DNA of 9,754 nt from Anaerolineae bacterium (lineage in GTDB: Bacteria; Chloroflexota; Anaerolineae; JAFGEY01). How positions within the stretch are numbered: the stretch's first letter is position 1; every line of letters begins with the position of its first letter. The DNA is taken from NCBI GenBank assembly GCA_016929205.1, contig JAFGJF010000407.1, positions 1-9,754 of the forward strand. The letters are read 5' to 3'. Both the position numbers and the translations under genes were made by a program. Shown here one piece after another: positions 9,311 through 9,754 of the stretch. The notes below the pieces were generated by a model. That model worked only from the letters and a program-made list of their open reading frames with translations, ran no database searches and was not told where the DNA came from.

Positions 9311-9553
9311 CTAGGCGATGCGGCGCATGAACTGCCTTACATCATAGTCCCACTCGCGGGTCTCAAGATCAACGCGTGTTTTGACGCCATTGCTTACCGT
9401 CACCGCGACATGACCACCACCGCCCTCAAAACGGGCACAGCACGCGCTTTGATCGGTGGTTTCAAGTCCTACCCCACCCTTGCCAAAATATGCCACTGCC
9501 TTTTCTATGGCTTTTTCGGGATCAAGTTTTGTTTCGACATAGTAGCTTGCCAT
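9311..9553 (-). CDS. Conserved-looking 80-residue small protein, function unknown
   Basis: An 80-residue soluble protein. It starts with a strand-like MASYYVET, then an amphipathic helix (DPEKAIEKAVAYFG, residues 11-24), a glycine-containing turn, a CC pair (about 43-44), and beta-strand stretches ARFEGGGGHVAVTV and TRVDLETREWDYDVRQFM with a basic end. This reads as a compact alpha/beta fold. GGAGG (9559-9563) lies 5 nt before the ATG at 9553. Upstream in-frame ATGs at 9643 and 9565 lack such a site, and the 9565 one overlaps it. The protein resembles short uncharacterised proteins I associate with anaerobic bacteria and Chloroflexota, but that is recollection rather than a search result. It heads a two-gene unit with the 34-residue membrane protein. 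No catalytic motif is visible; the CC pair could bind metal or form a disulfide. Confidence 0.75.
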   Translation of the reverse strand: MASYYVETKLDPEKAIEKAVAYFGKGGVGLETTDQSACCARFEGGGGHVAVTVSNGVKTRVDLETREWDYDVRQFMRRIA

Positions 9554-9647
9554 ACTAACCTCCATTGGGTCGATTCCTGATGCGCAGCATATGCCTGATC
9601 TCCAAGTCATGCCTCTATCGTGCACGCACCTTCTCGATCGCATCTAG

Positions 9648-9679
9648 ATTTATCTTTTTGGCGCATCGACTATTTATCT
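9648..9679. repeat. Short direct repeat ATTTATCT within CTAGAT/ATCTAG arms
   Basis: ATTTATCT occurs at 9648-9655 and again at 9672-9679, a period of 24 bp. The pair is framed by the inverted hexamers CTAGAT (9644-9649) and ATCTAG (9676-9681). It lies about 100 bp upstream of the small two-gene unit, so it could be a regulator site or promoter-proximal AT-rich DNA. On the minus strand the repeats read AGATAAAT, which is -10-like, but no well-spaced -35 partner was found. Confidence 0.35.
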
Positions 9680-9688
9680 AGCGTAACC

Positions 9689-9698
9689 GTTGCGCAAC
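9689..9698. promoter_or_regulatory. Perfect 10-bp palindrome GTTGCGCAAC, possible operator
   Basis: GTTGCGCAAC reads identically on both strands. It lies in the intergenic DNA upstream of the 80-residue gene, next to the ATTTATCT repeats. A dimeric regulator could bind it, but palindromes of this length also occur by chance. Confidence 0.25.
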
Positions 9699-9754
9699 CC
9701 ACGGGTAGATGTTTCATGTGGGCGCAAAATTGAACAAAGGCAAAACCAATTGAA

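Overview
The window is a gene-dense bacterial chromosome segment with moderately GC-rich DNA and clear sigma-70-type promoters. It carries a pyruvate-formate-lyase-like glycyl radical enzyme (an anaerobic, oxygen-sensitive chemistry), signal-peptide-less glycoside hydrolases and a PAS/GAF hybrid histidine kinase. Together these suggest an anaerobic or facultative saccharolytic bacterium, with Chloroflexota (Anaerolineae/Caldilineae-like) as my best guess. That placement is an inference from gene style, not from a marker gene.

Left part (1-2983), sugar metabolism. The 5' end of an FGGY carbohydrate kinase leaves the window on the minus strand. It is divergent from a cytoplasmic GH5 glycoside hydrolase, and the roughly 180-bp gap holds two back-to-back promoters plus a small AACGTT-centred palindrome at the GH5 start point. 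The GH5 gene runs tail to tail into a GH29 alpha-L-fucosidase of the GH29-B type, with the two coding regions overlapping by 7 bp. None of the three products shows a signal peptide, so they look like an intracellular set for trimming imported oligosaccharides and phosphorylating a released sugar. The exact sugars cannot be read from the sequence.

Middle (3078-8139), minus strand. A glycyl radical enzyme of unassigned substrate is followed after about 80 bp by a soluble hybrid sensor kinase (PAS-GAF-PAS-HisKA-HATPase-REC plus an 80-residue C-terminal module), and then after about 110 bp by the fucosidase. The same orientation makes read-through possible, but the gaps also leave room for separate promoters. 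No radical-SAM activating enzyme, cognate response regulator or transporter lies in the window.

Right part (8140-9754). A gene for a two-helix membrane protein of unknown function reads rightward. Its promoter (TTGACA, 17 bp, TATGCT) predicts transcription starting on the A of the ATG, so the mRNA should be leaderless. Converging on it is a two-gene minus-strand unit of very small proteins: an 80-residue soluble protein and a 34-residue single-pass membrane protein, each with a strong Shine-Dalgarno sequence. The last 200 bp are intergenic, with short repeats and a 10-bp palindrome.

No tRNA, rRNA, CRISPR array or insertion sequence was recognised.
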